7,277 nucleotides of DNA. It comes from an uncultured Spongiibacteraceae bacterium (GTDB lineage: Bacteria > Pseudomonadota > Gammaproteobacteria > Pseudomonadales > Dasaniaceae). Made by a program: the position numbers and the translations under genes. Each line of letters opens with the position of its first letter. The stretch's first letter is position 1. Positions 1 through 5,651 of the stretch are shown one piece after another. The DNA lies in the NCBI GenBank assembly GCA_937969395.1, contig CALBVI010000074.1:1-7277 (forward strand). The letters run 5' to 3'. The notes beneath the pieces were generated by a model. The model had not been told where the DNA came from. It saw nothing but the letters and a program-made list of their open reading frames with translations, and did no database searches.

Positions 1-2
1 AG

Positions 3-1136
3 CATGCCATTCAAGGCATGTTAGCGGGTCTAGACCCGCATTCAAATTACCTCAATGCCGAGTCTTTCGACGATTTACAGGTAAGCACCAAAGGCGAATT
101 TGGCGGCCTTGGTCTTGAAGTCGGCATGGAGAATGGCTTTGTTAAAGTCATTTCCCCAATTGATGGCACCCCCGCAGAAAAAGCCGGCATTCAAAGCGGT
201 GACTTAATTATAAAACTCGACGGCAAAGCGGTAAAAGGTATGAGCCTTAATCAAGCCGTTACTTTTATGCGCGGCGAGCGCGGCAGCGAGATTGAATTAA
301 CCGTGGTCCGCGAACCTACCAATCAGCCTTTCGACATTACGATTGTCCGTGACAGCATCAACGTTATCAGCGTCCGCAGCAAAACATTAGAGCCCGGCTA
401 CGGCTATATTCGCGTCGCTCAATTTCAAGGTAAAACTGGCACTGAATTTCGTACACAATTAAGCAAACTCGTCGAAAGCAATGAAACCATGAAAGGCCTT
501 GTTCTTGATTTACGCAACAATCCAGGAGGCATTCTACAAACCTCAGTTGATATCGTTGACGCAGTATTAGATGAAGGCTTAGTCGTTTATACCGAAGGCA
601 GGCTCGATAGCTCCCATTCCAGATACTCCGCAGAAAAAGGCGATTTAATCAACGGCACGCCTATTGTTGTATTAATTAATGGCGGCTCGGCTTCAGCATC
701 AGAGATTGTTGCAGGCGCCCTACAGGACCACCGCCGCGCCGTTATTATGGGCACCGATAGTTTCGGTAAAGGGTCGGTACAAACCGTTGTTCCACTCTCT
801 GAAGATAATGCGATCAAACTAACCACTGCTCGCTACTACACCCCCAATGGTCGCTCGATTCAAGCGCAGGGCATTGTTCCTGACATTACCATTGAGCGCG
901 CTAAAATTGAAAAGCTACCCACCAGTGAACGTATTACTGAAGCCGATTTGCAGGGCCATTTGAGTAGCAATAGCGGCGATGAAAGCAATAGCAAAAAGCG
1001 CAAAGAACAAGAGTCGGAAGAATTATTTAACAGCGACAATCAACTTTATGAAGCCCTTAACTTATTAAAAGGCATTCATATTTTAAGCTCGAATAACGCA
1101 ATAAAAAATGAAGAAAAAACAACAGAATCACTTTAA
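3..1136 (+). CDS. ctpA: S41 family carboxyl-terminal processing protease, 5'-truncated by the window edge
   Basis: This is a periplasmic serine protease that trims or degrades envelope proteins from the C-terminus. The reading frame is open to the window edge (HAIQG precedes the first ATG at 18), so the signal peptide and N-terminal part lie outside. Numbering from that ATG, GLDPHSNYL (4-12) is the family's typical pre-PDZ motif. A PDZ domain covers about 25-100, with the GLGLEV carboxylate-binding loop. The S41 core has LRNNPGG (165-171), GGSASASEI (222-230) with probable nucleophile Ser226, and FGKGSVQT (249-256) with probable general base Lys251; the 25-residue Ser-Lys spacing is the family's. 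After about residue 300 comes a charged Lys/Glu/Ser-rich tail with no recognisable fold, which may be a flexible linker or an adaptor-contact region. The gene is followed by a strong terminator at 1222-1250. In Pseudomonas, CtpA works with a lipoprotein adaptor and cuts peptidoglycan hydrolases. Family assignment is near certain; the substrates are inferred. Confidence 0.96.
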   Translation, partial: HAIQGMLAGLDPHSNYLNAESFDDLQVSTKGEFGGLGLEVGMENGFVKVISPIDGTPAEKAGIQSGDLIIKLDGKAVKGMSLNQAVTFMRGERGSEIELTVVREPTNQPFDITIVRDSINVISVRSKTLEPGYGYIRVAQFQGKTGTEFRTQLSKLVESNETMKGLVLDLRNNPGGILQTSVDIVDAVLDEGLVVYTEGRLDSSHSRYSAEKGDLINGTPIVVLINGGSASASEIVAGALQDHRRAVIMGTDSFGKGSVQTVVPLSEDNAIKLTTARYYTPNGRSIQAQGIVPDITIERAKIEKLPTSERITEADLQGHLSSNSGDESNSKKRKEQESEELFNSDNQLYEALNLLKGIHILSSNNAIKNEEKTTESL

Positions 1137-1162
1137 TACGATAGCTGTAAAACTATCACTTT

Positions 1163-1209
1163 GATTTTATCGATGGCATTTAACATTTAAAATACACATC
1201 GATAAAATC
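1163..1209. repeat. 13-bp perfect inverted repeat with 21-nt spacer, between ctpA and the yibQ-like gene
   Basis: GATTTTATCGATG (1163-1175) is matched exactly by its reverse complement CATCGATAAAATC (1197-1209). As RNA it could form a 13-bp stem with a 21-nt A/T-rich loop. No T-run follows it, so by itself it is not a standard terminator. It lies 12 nt before the clear terminator hairpin and 26 nt after the ctpA stop. Possible roles are protection of the ctpA mRNA 3' end or a binding site for a dimeric regulator of the downstream gene. The sequence alone does not decide between these. Confidence 0.75.
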
Positions 1210-1221
1210 CACCAAAAATAC

Positions 1222-1254
1222 AAAGGCAGTTATTATCTGCCTTTATTTTTATAT
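1222..1254 (+). terminator. Rho-independent terminator after ctpA
   Basis: AAAGGCAG (1222-1229) pairs perfectly with CTGCCTTT (1237-1244) around a 7-nt loop, TTATTAT, and is followed by ATTTTTATAT. The GC-rich core with a T-rich 3' tract is the standard form for the + strand. It ends the ctpA transcript 86 nt past the stop and implies that the yibQ-like gene needs its own promoter or readthrough. Confidence 0.85.
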
Positions 1255-1277
1255 GCATCGTGTTTATATATGCATCG
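1250..1277. repeat. 11-bp direct repeat TATATGCATCG, period 17
   Basis: TATATGCATCG occurs at 1250-1260 and again at 1267-1277. The two copies are 17 bp apart start to start, not quite two helical turns. Each contains the palindrome ATGCAT. They lie just past the ctpA terminator and 30-58 bp before the start codon of the yibQ-like gene. That position suits an operator, but the A/T-rich context makes a chance duplication possible. Confidence 0.55.
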
Positions 1278-1307
1278 CCAAAAGCCTAACAAAGTAATCA
1301 CCCAACC

Positions 1308-2099
1308 ATGACGATTCGCACAGCCTTTATTCTTTTTTTAATTTTGCAGCTCAATGCATTTTTTGTATCAGCTAATAATATTAACACTAACGAAACAACT
1401 CTAAATCCAGCCATTAACAATACTAACAAACCCACCATCGTCATTATTCTTGATGACATGGGTAACAGCCTTGCCTTAGGCGAACAAGCACTAGCTCTGC
1501 CTGGCGCAATTAACTATTCTTTTTTACCTCACAGCAACAGCACTCACACCCTGGCAATAAAAGCACATCAACAGGGTAAAGAAGTTTTAGTCCACGCCCC
1601 CATGAGCAACCTAAGCAATAAAGAGCTGGGGCCAGGTGGGTTAACATCGGCAATGAATAAAGAACAATTCATTCAAACGCTACGAGAAGATTTACAAGCG
1701 GTTCCCCATGCCAAAGGATTAAACAATCACATGGGCAGCCTCCTCACACAATTACGCGAACCGATGATGTGGCTGGCCAAAGAACTAAAACAGCAAGACA
1801 TGTATTTTATTGATAGCCGCACCAGCCCATTAAGCGTCGCTGAACGCATCACCAAGCAATATTATATTCCCACTTTAAAAAGAGATATTTTTCTCGACAA
1901 TGACCGCGATATGCAGGCGATAGCAGAGCAATTCGAAAAACTAATACAATTAGCGCAACGCCGAGGAGTAGCAATAGCTATCGGCCACCCCTATCCTGAG
2001 ACACTTAATTATTTAGCCTTAGTACTGCCAACACTTGCCGAAAGAGGCATTCAGCTTGGGCTAGCGTCACAAATGGTCGACCACCAAGCTAATAAGTAA
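1308..2099 (+). CDS. yibQ: Exported divergent polysaccharide deacetylase family protein (YibQ-like)
   Basis: This 263-residue protein has an N-terminal signal peptide: basic start MTIR, hydrophobic core to about residue 20, and a likely cut after FVSA at residue 22. It is therefore probably periplasmic. The mature part is a divergent polysaccharide deacetylase domain (Pfam Polysacc_deac_2, formerly DUF610). It shows IVIILDDMG (44-52) with Asp49-Asp50, LPHS (73-76), NNHMGS (139-144), FIDSRT (167-172) and AIGHPYPET (224-232). The Asp and His residues match the metal and catalytic positions of the fold, but activity on a glycan has not been generally proven for this family. Homologues commonly follow envC and ctpA, which suggests a job in peptidoglycan or envelope maintenance. 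No good Shine-Dalgarno sequence precedes the ATG, but the start is supported by the well-placed signal peptide. Its promoter is not obvious; it lies beyond the ctpA terminator. Confidence 0.93.
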   Translation: MTIRTAFILFLILQLNAFFVSANNINTNETTLNPAINNTNKPTIVIILDDMGNSLALGEQALALPGAINYSFLPHSNSTHTLAIKAHQQGKEVLVHAPMSNLSNKELGPGGLTSAMNKEQFIQTLREDLQAVPHAKGLNNHMGSLLTQLREPMMWLAKELKQQDMYFIDSRTSPLSVAERITKQYYIPTLKRDIFLDNDRDMQAIAEQFEKLIQLAQRRGVAIAIGHPYPETLNYLALVLPTLAERGIQLGLASQMVDHQANK

Positions 2100-2181
2100 T
2101 AACCGCTATAGCTAATTTGTGTGACAGACACTCATAATGGACTATATTTAAAGCAGCCATATTTAAATGAGAAGTGACACA

Positions 2182-2412
2182 ATGGATATCAGTCGAGCTG
2201 GCGAGTCACAAAACAACCATCACCACATTCGAACCGATCGTTTTTTTAGCGCTCAAGGGGAATGGTTTTTTTCAACCAGAGAAGGCTCACCTATCGGTCC
2301 TTTTGAGAACAAGGACCACGCCCGTGAAGGACTCACGGACTTTATTGAATTTATGTCGCTAGCCGAACCAAAAACGCTATCGAGATTGCACGAAGCATTA
2401 ACTGCTCAATAA
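2182..2412 (+). CDS. Small uncharacterised protein, DUF6316-like
   Basis: This is a 76-residue soluble protein with no signal peptide or membrane segment. Its core, RTDRFFSAQGEWFF then STREGSPIGPF (about 17-41), is the pattern I associate with DUF6316 small proteins of Pseudomonas and relatives: R-x-DRFF, W-[YF]-F-x-TREG, GPF. The rest (about 44-75) looks helical and acidic. The function is unknown. I prefer the ATG at 2182 because GAGAAG (2169-2174) lies 7 nt before it and the RAGE-like N-terminus begins there. An in-frame ATG at 2167 would add five residues (81 in total) but has no ribosome binding site. A three-residue HHH run sits at 13-15. The gene converges on hisF with only 22 nt between the stops and no strong terminator there. 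Two runs of seven T (2241-2247, 2266-2272) encode the FF pairs. That it is a gene is likely; the family name is from memory. Confidence 0.8.
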   Translation: MDISRAGESQNNHHHIRTDRFFSAQGEWFFSTREGSPIGPFENKDHAREGLTDFIEFMSLAEPKTLSRLHEALTAQ

Positions 2413-2434
2413 TCCCTCACTTAAAACGTTTTTC

Positions 2435-3208
2435 TTAAAGCCTTACCGTAATGCCTCGCTCAGCCATATAACGCTTCGCTTCAGGCACACTATATTCGCC
2501 AAAATGAAAAATACTCGCAGCCAATACAGCATCAGCACCACCTTGAATTACACCATCGACTAAATGATCTAAATTACCAACACCACCCGATGCAATAACC
2601 GGCACAGAAACCGCATCACTTATTGCACGTGTTAGCGGCAAGTTAAAACCATTTTTAGTACCGTCACGATCCATGCTGGTTAATAAGATTTCTCCAGCAC
2701 CATTGCGGACCATTTTTTCAGACCACTCAACGGCATCAATGCCAGTAGGTTTACGACCACCGTGAGTGAAGATCTCCCAACGCAGCGGCTCACCTTCAGC
2801 ACTAACCTGCTTAGCATCAATAGCCACAACAATGCATTGCGAGCCAAAACGTTCCGCCGCTTCTTTAACAAAGTCTGGATTAAAAATAGCTGCTGAGTTG
2901 ATACCAACTTTATCCGCACCGGCATTTAACATGGTACGAATATCGTCAACGGTACGAATACCCCCACCAACCGTTAAAGGAATAAACACTTCTTCAGCAA
3001 TATGTTCGACGGTATGAACCGTCGTGTCGCGGCCTTCATGGGTGGCAGTAATATCAAGAAAAGTAATTTCATCAGCACCCTGCTCGTTATAACGCTTGGC
3101 GATTTCAACTGGATCGCCAGCATCACGGATACCGACAAAGTTAACGCCTTTAACAACGCGGCCATTGTCGACATCCAAACAAGGAATAATTCGTTTAGCT
3201 AAACTCAT
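2435..3208 (-). CDS. hisF: Imidazole glycerol phosphate synthase, cyclase subunit HisF
   Basis: HisF is the (beta/alpha)8-barrel subunit of IGP synthase. It uses ammonia delivered by HisH to turn PRFAR into imidazole glycerol phosphate and AICAR. The 257-residue length is normal. [15 protein letters not shown] (7-21) carries the first catalytic Asp (Asp12), and VVAIDAKQ (127-134) the second (Asp131). The phosphate-binding loops LTVGGGIRT (78-86) and IASGGVG (205-211) are intact. [10 protein letters not shown] (51-60) and [11 protein letters not shown] (177-187) are also typical. It is the last gene of the his run, 82 nt downstream of hisA. The start ATG sits directly after a short array of TTTAGGT heptamers, one of which supplies an AGG 8 nt upstream. 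No clear terminator is seen after the stop before the convergent small gene. Confidence 0.98.
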   Translation of the reverse strand: MSLAKRIIPCLDVDNGRVVKGVNFVGIRDAGDPVEIAKRYNEQGADEITFLDITATHEGRDTTVHTVEHIAEEVFIPLTVGGGIRTVDDIRTMLNAGADKVGINSAAIFNPDFVKEAAERFGSQCIVVAIDAKQVSAEGEPLRWEIFTHGGRKPTGIDAVEWSEKMVRNGAGEILLTSMDRDGTKNGFNLPLTRAISDAVSVPVIASGGVGNLDHLVDGVIQGGADAVLAASIFHFGEYSVPEAKRYMAERGITVRL

Positions 3209-3236
3209 ACCTAAAACCTAAATTCTGAAACCTAAA
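3209..3236. repeat. 7-bp tandem repeat array abutting the hisF start
   Basis: On the + strand the units are ACCTAAA (3209-3215), ACCTAAA (3216-3222), the degenerate TTCTGAA (3223-3229) and ACCTAAA (3230-3236). Read toward hisF they are TTTAGGT units, each containing an AGG that resembles a ribosome binding site. The unit at 3216-3222 is correctly spaced for the hisF start at 3208. Loss or gain of units could change hisF translation. Confidence 0.7.
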
Positions 3237-3255
3237 ACGTTCATTGGCTATCCCT

Positions 3256-3285
3256 GCACTAACTACTTATATCGACTGTTAGCAC
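3256..3285 (-). other. Imperfect hairpin just after hisA (RNA of the his operon)
   Basis: In the minus-strand transcript GTGCTAAC and GTTAGTGC could pair over 8 bp, including two G-U pairs, around a 14-nt loop, starting 5 nt past the hisA stop. The opposite strand would have two A-C mismatches instead, so the structure favours the his mRNA. No U-run follows. It may be an mRNA-stabilising or processing hairpin, but the support is weak. Confidence 0.35.
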
Positions 3286-3290
3286 TATGA

Positions 3291-4022
3291 TTAAGCGTCA
3301 TCACAATACGTTTGTGCTTCAGCAACATCTAAGGTGCCTTCATAAATGGCACGGCCAGTAATTGCACCCAAAATACCTTCCTGAGCAACAGCTTTTAACG
3401 CCTTAATATCATCCATATTGGTAATACCGCCTGAAGCAATAACCGGTATCGACGATGCCTGTGCCATGGTGACTGTTTGCTCAACGTTTACACCCTGCAT
3501 CATGCCATCGCGGCTGATGTCAGTGTAAACAATCGAATCAACACCATCTTGCTCAAAACGCTTGGCTAATTCCGTCGCTTTAATATTTGAAACTTCTGCC
3601 CAACCATCCGTAGCCACCAAACCTTCTTTTGCATCTAAGCCAACAATAATATGACCGGGAAATTCTTTACAAGCTTCAGCAACAAACTCAGGCTCTTTAA
3701 CTGCCTTAGTACCAATGATTAAATAATTAACACCGGCAGCAATATAATGCTCGATGGTTTTTAAATCGCGAATACCACCGCCAATTTGAATCGGCAAACT
3801 CGGATAAGCTTTGGCAATCGCCATCACCGCTTCACCATTAATCGGCTTGCCATCAAAAGCGCCATTGAGATCAACTAAATGCAAACGACGTGTGCCCGCA
3901 TCAACCCAACGCTTAGCCATAACCACAGGGTCATCGCCATAAACAGTTGAGTCATCCATTAAGCCCTGACGCAAACGAACACAGGCACCATCTTTTAAAT
4001 CTATTGCAGGAATAATTAACAT
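3291..4022 (-). CDS. hisA: ProFAR isomerase HisA
   Basis: HisA is the (beta/alpha)8-barrel isomerase that converts ProFAR to PRFAR, the substrate of HisHF. It is related to HisF by gene duplication. From the chosen start it has 243 residues, the usual size. The N-terminus [20 protein letters not shown] contains catalytic Asp8 and the Arg/Lys-rich phosphate contacts. IVGLDAKEG (126-134) contains Asp130. QIGGGIRD (79-86), YTDISRDGM (166-174) and VIASGGIT (194-201) are the remaining barrel signatures. The frame is open upstream to a GTG at 4034 and an ATG at 4031, adding up to four residues. I chose the ATG at 4022 because family members begin at this MLIIPAIDL, and AAGTGA lies about 8 nt upstream. 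hisH ends 92 nt upstream and hisF begins 82 nt downstream, consistent with one operon. Confidence 0.97.
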   Translation of the reverse strand: MLIIPAIDLKDGACVRLRQGLMDDSTVYGDDPVVMAKRWVDAGTRRLHLVDLNGAFDGKPINGEAVMAIAKAYPSLPIQIGGGIRDLKTIEHYIAAGVNYLIIGTKAVKEPEFVAEACKEFPGHIIVGLDAKEGLVATDGWAEVSNIKATELAKRFEQDGVDSIVYTDISRDGMMQGVNVEQTVTMAQASSIPVIASGGITNMDDIKALKAVAQEGILGAITGRAIYEGTLDVAEAQTYCDDA

Positions 4023-4053
4023 ACTTAACATCACTTTAATTGTTCTAATAAAT

Positions 4054-4071
4054 ATCTTTCTATTGAAAGAT
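4054..4071. other. 7-bp AT-rich hairpin in the hisH-hisA gap
   Basis: ATCTTTC (4054-4060), loop TATT, GAAAGAT (4065-4071) forms a perfect but AT-rich stem that works on either strand. It lies 31 nt before the hisA start in the his transcript. It is too weak for a terminator and may be a minor processing or stability element, or chance. Confidence 0.35.
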
Positions 4072-4114
4072 TACACGAGCGAATACTTATGCGAATAAAT
4101 CGCGATATAAACGC

Positions 4115-4765
4115 TTAAGACTGACCATCCCACCGCAGGAAATTACCTAATAACTTTAAACCTGCAGTGCTACTTTTTTCTGGGTGAAACTGAGTGGCAA
4201 AAATATTATCGCGATGCAACGCAGTATGAATTTTCACACCGTAATCCGTTGTTCCAACCACTAACGATTCATCTTCAGCATGAACATAATAACTGTGAAC
4301 AAAATAGAATCGTTCGTCTTGCTCAATATCTGACCATAGCGGATGTTCAACGACTTGATGCAATTGATTCCATCCCATGTGCGGTACTTTTAACTGATCG
4401 CCATTAACATCGTTTAATGGATTGCCAAAAAACTTCACATCACCGGCAAAAACATCTAGGCAATCAATGCCGTTATTTTCTTCACTGCGGGTCATTAACG
4501 CCTGCATACCAACACAGATAGCCAACAATGGCTTGGTCTTAGCAGCTTCGGCAACGACTTCACCAACGCCCAGTCGCTTAATTTCAGACATGCAATCGCG
4601 AATAGCACCAACACCGGGGAAAACAACTCTGTCAGCCGCTAAAATCTTATCGGCATCACCGGTCACAATAACCTCAACATCGTCACCCACATGCTTAAGC
4701 GCACTGGCAACAGAATGCAGATTACCCATGCCGTAATCAATTACAGCAACGGTAGATTTGGCCAT
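4115..4765 (-). CDS. hisH: Imidazole glycerol phosphate synthase, glutaminase subunit HisH
   Basis: HisH is the class I glutamine amidotransferase subunit that hydrolyses glutamine and channels ammonia into HisF. Its 216 residues are within the family range. [14 protein letters not shown] (6-19) is the N-terminal strand and turn. PGVGA (50-54) is the oxyanion-strand motif. LAICVGMQ (81-88) carries the nucleophile Cys84. [11 protein letters not shown] (189-199) carries His194 and Glu196, completing the Cys-His-Glu triad. The start is supported by AGGA 7 nt before the ATG. It lies 108 nt downstream of hisB, across a probable intrinsic terminator at 4797-4830, and I see no convincing promoter in the remaining 31 nt. 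Its expression may therefore depend on readthrough. HisH and HisF form a heterodimer, although hisA lies between their genes here, as in many proteobacteria. Confidence 0.98.
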   Translation of the reverse strand: MAKSTVAVIDYGMGNLHSVASALKHVGDDVEVIVTGDADKILAADRVVFPGVGAIRDCMSEIKRLGVGEVVAEAAKTKPLLAICVGMQALMTRSEENNGIDCLDVFAGDVKFFGNPLNDVNGDQLKVPHMGWNQLHQVVEHPLWSDIEQDERFYFVHSYYVHAEDESLVVGTTDYGVKIHTALHRDNIFATQFHPEKSSTAGLKLLGNFLRWDGQS

Positions 4766-4796
4766 AGCATGTTCCTAAAAATCAGAGACTAAATTA

Positions 4797-4830
4797 AAAG
4801 ATAAAATTAAAAGAGCCGATACCGGCTCTT
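4797..4830 (-). terminator. Intrinsic terminator or attenuator between hisB and hisH
   Basis: On the minus strand AAGAGCCG, loop GTAT, CGGCTCTT forms an 8-bp perfect GC-containing stem (4811-4830). It is followed by TTAATTTTATC and more T-rich sequence. On the plus strand the tail is ATTGAATT, so the polarity is toward hisH. It is inside an otherwise co-directional his operon, 31 nt before the hisH start codon. It would reduce hisHAF transcription relative to hisB unless it is bypassed. Confidence 0.7.
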
Positions 4831-4836
4831 ATTGAA

Positions 4837-4860
4837 TTAACGGCTTAGTTAAGCGCTTAG
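4837..4860. repeat. Imperfect tandem 12-mer downstream of hisB
   Basis: TTAACGGCTTAG (4837-4848) is followed directly by TTAAGCGCTTAG (4849-4860), with 10 of 12 positions identical. The pair fills most of the space between the hisB stop and the internal terminator. It looks like a small local duplication. No function is evident. Confidence 0.55.
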
Positions 4861-4873
4861 ACCAGCAGCCTAC

Positions 4874-5467
4874 TTAAAGCGTACCTTTCGTCGAAGGCAT
4901 AATACCTGCCATGCGCTCATCAGCAGTCAACGCCATGCGCAAAGCACGACCAAATGCCTTAAACACTGTTTCAGCTTGGTGGTGGGTGTTTTTACCGCGC
5001 AAGTTGTCGACATGCAAAGTGACTTTAGCGTGGTTGATAAAACCCTGAAAAAACTCAATAAACAGGTCAACATCAAATCCGCCAACAGAACCACGGGTAA
5101 AAGGGACATGCCAGTCCAAACCAGGACGACCCGAGAAATCAATCACAACCCGTGACAATGCCTCGTCTAGCGGCACATAAGAATGCCCGTAGCGAACAAT
5201 ACCTTTTTTATCACCAACAGCTTCGTTAAAGGCCTGCCCTAGCGTAATGCCAATATCTTCAACCGTGTGGTGAGCATCAATGTGCAAATCACCTTTTGCT
5301 TTAATATCCAAATCAATCAAACCATGGCGCGCGATTTGATCCATCATGTGATCTAGAAAAGGTACACCCGTATCAAAATTAGATGCACCGGTGCCATCCA
5401 AATTAATAGAAACAGTAATTTGCGTTTCTAGGGTGTCTCGGCTTATCGTCGCTTTGCGGTCAGCCAT
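4874..5467 (-). CDS. hisB: Imidazoleglycerol-phosphate dehydratase HisB (monofunctional)
   Basis: This enzyme dehydrates imidazole glycerol phosphate to imidazole acetol phosphate in a Mn-dependent 24-mer. At 197 residues it is the stand-alone dehydratase, without the N-terminal histidinol-phosphatase domain of enterobacterial HisB. The latter activity must be encoded elsewhere. Metal-binding motifs of the two repeated half-domains are present: HHTVED (66-71) and HHQAE (162-166). PFLDHM (36-41), DEA (101-103), the DFSGRPG stretch (110-116) and the C-terminal PSTKG (191-195) are also conserved. GGAG lies 7 nt before the ATG. It is the first gene of the leftward his run, and its leader carries a hairpin (5497-5517) and a perfect TATAAT (5527-5532). 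Identity is certain; control by the leader structure is inferred. Confidence 0.98.
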   Translation of the reverse strand: MADRKATISRDTLETQITVSINLDGTGASNFDTGVPFLDHMMDQIARHGLIDLDIKAKGDLHIDAHHTVEDIGITLGQAFNEAVGDKKGIVRYGHSYVPLDEALSRVVIDFSGRPGLDWHVPFTRGSVGGFDVDLFIEFFQGFINHAKVTLHVDNLRGKNTHHQAETVFKAFGRALRMALTADERMAGIMPSTKGTL

Positions 5468-5496
5468 GTTTAAACTCCACTGATAAAATAGAAAAC

Positions 5497-5517
5497 GCCA
5501 TGCAGCTTTGGCATGGC
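5497..5517 (-). promoter_or_regulatory. Hairpin in the hisB leader, followed by U-rich RNA
   Basis: GCCATGC and GCATGGC (5497-5503 and 5511-5517) form a 7-bp GC-rich stem with a 7-nt loop. In the minus-strand transcript it is followed by GTTTTCTATTTTATC, a poor but recognisable U-rich tract. With a start site about 7 nt past the TATAAT, the stem would begin almost at the RNA 5' end. It could be a 5' stabilising hairpin or a weak terminator/attenuator about 29 nt before hisB. Confidence 0.5.
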
Positions 5518-5526
5518 TAATTGGTT

Positions 5527-5532
5527 ATTATA
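5527..5532 (-). promoter_or_regulatory. Candidate -10 element for the his operon
   Basis: The minus strand reads TATAAT at 5532-5527, a perfect sigma-70 -10 hexamer, about 60 nt before the hisB start codon. It is preceded by a run of T. At 16-18 nt spacing I see no good -35 (ATGTAA, TGTAAT or GATGTA), so the promoter would rely on the -10, an activator, or the upstream A/T-rich DNA. In an A/T-rich gap a chance match is possible. Confidence 0.4.
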
Positions 5533-5651
5533 AAAAAAGCGCACCCGCATTACATCTATTGAATTAAAAAAGCCGCTGTTTATGGCATTTATTCTCCATC
5601 AAAAAGCCAAAACAACCTATTTTAGTCAGCATAACGGCTATCGAGCACACA

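Noticed and set aside
587..826. 79-codon open frame on the - strand inside ctpA
   Set aside because: It is antisense to the S41 catalytic core, which is clearly the coding frame, and it resembles no protein I know.
2100..2166. CRP-type site at TGTGACAGACACTCA and a promoter TGACAG-17-TATTTA before the small gene
   Set aside because: The second half-site does not match TCACA, and the promoter hexamers are too weak to list as a feature.
2413..2440. Possible bidirectional terminator between the small gene and hisF
   Set aside because: Only AT-rich pairing (CTTAA/TTAAG and the AAAACGTTTT palindrome) is present; there is no GC-containing stem.
4023..4034. Upstream GTG/ATG starts for hisA
   Set aside because: They add only four residues before the conserved MLIIPAIDL start, and their GTGA is better read as part of the ribosome binding site for 4022.
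4422..4736. 104-codon open frame on the + strand opposite hisH
   Set aside because: It lies wholly antisense to a certain gene, is rich in Ser/Thr/Pro/Ala as expected from the reverse frame, and has no recognisable domain.
5468..5520. Classical his-operon attenuator with a polyhistidine leader peptide
   Set aside because: The only small ORF in the leader has one His codon, and no alternative antiterminator stem is evident.
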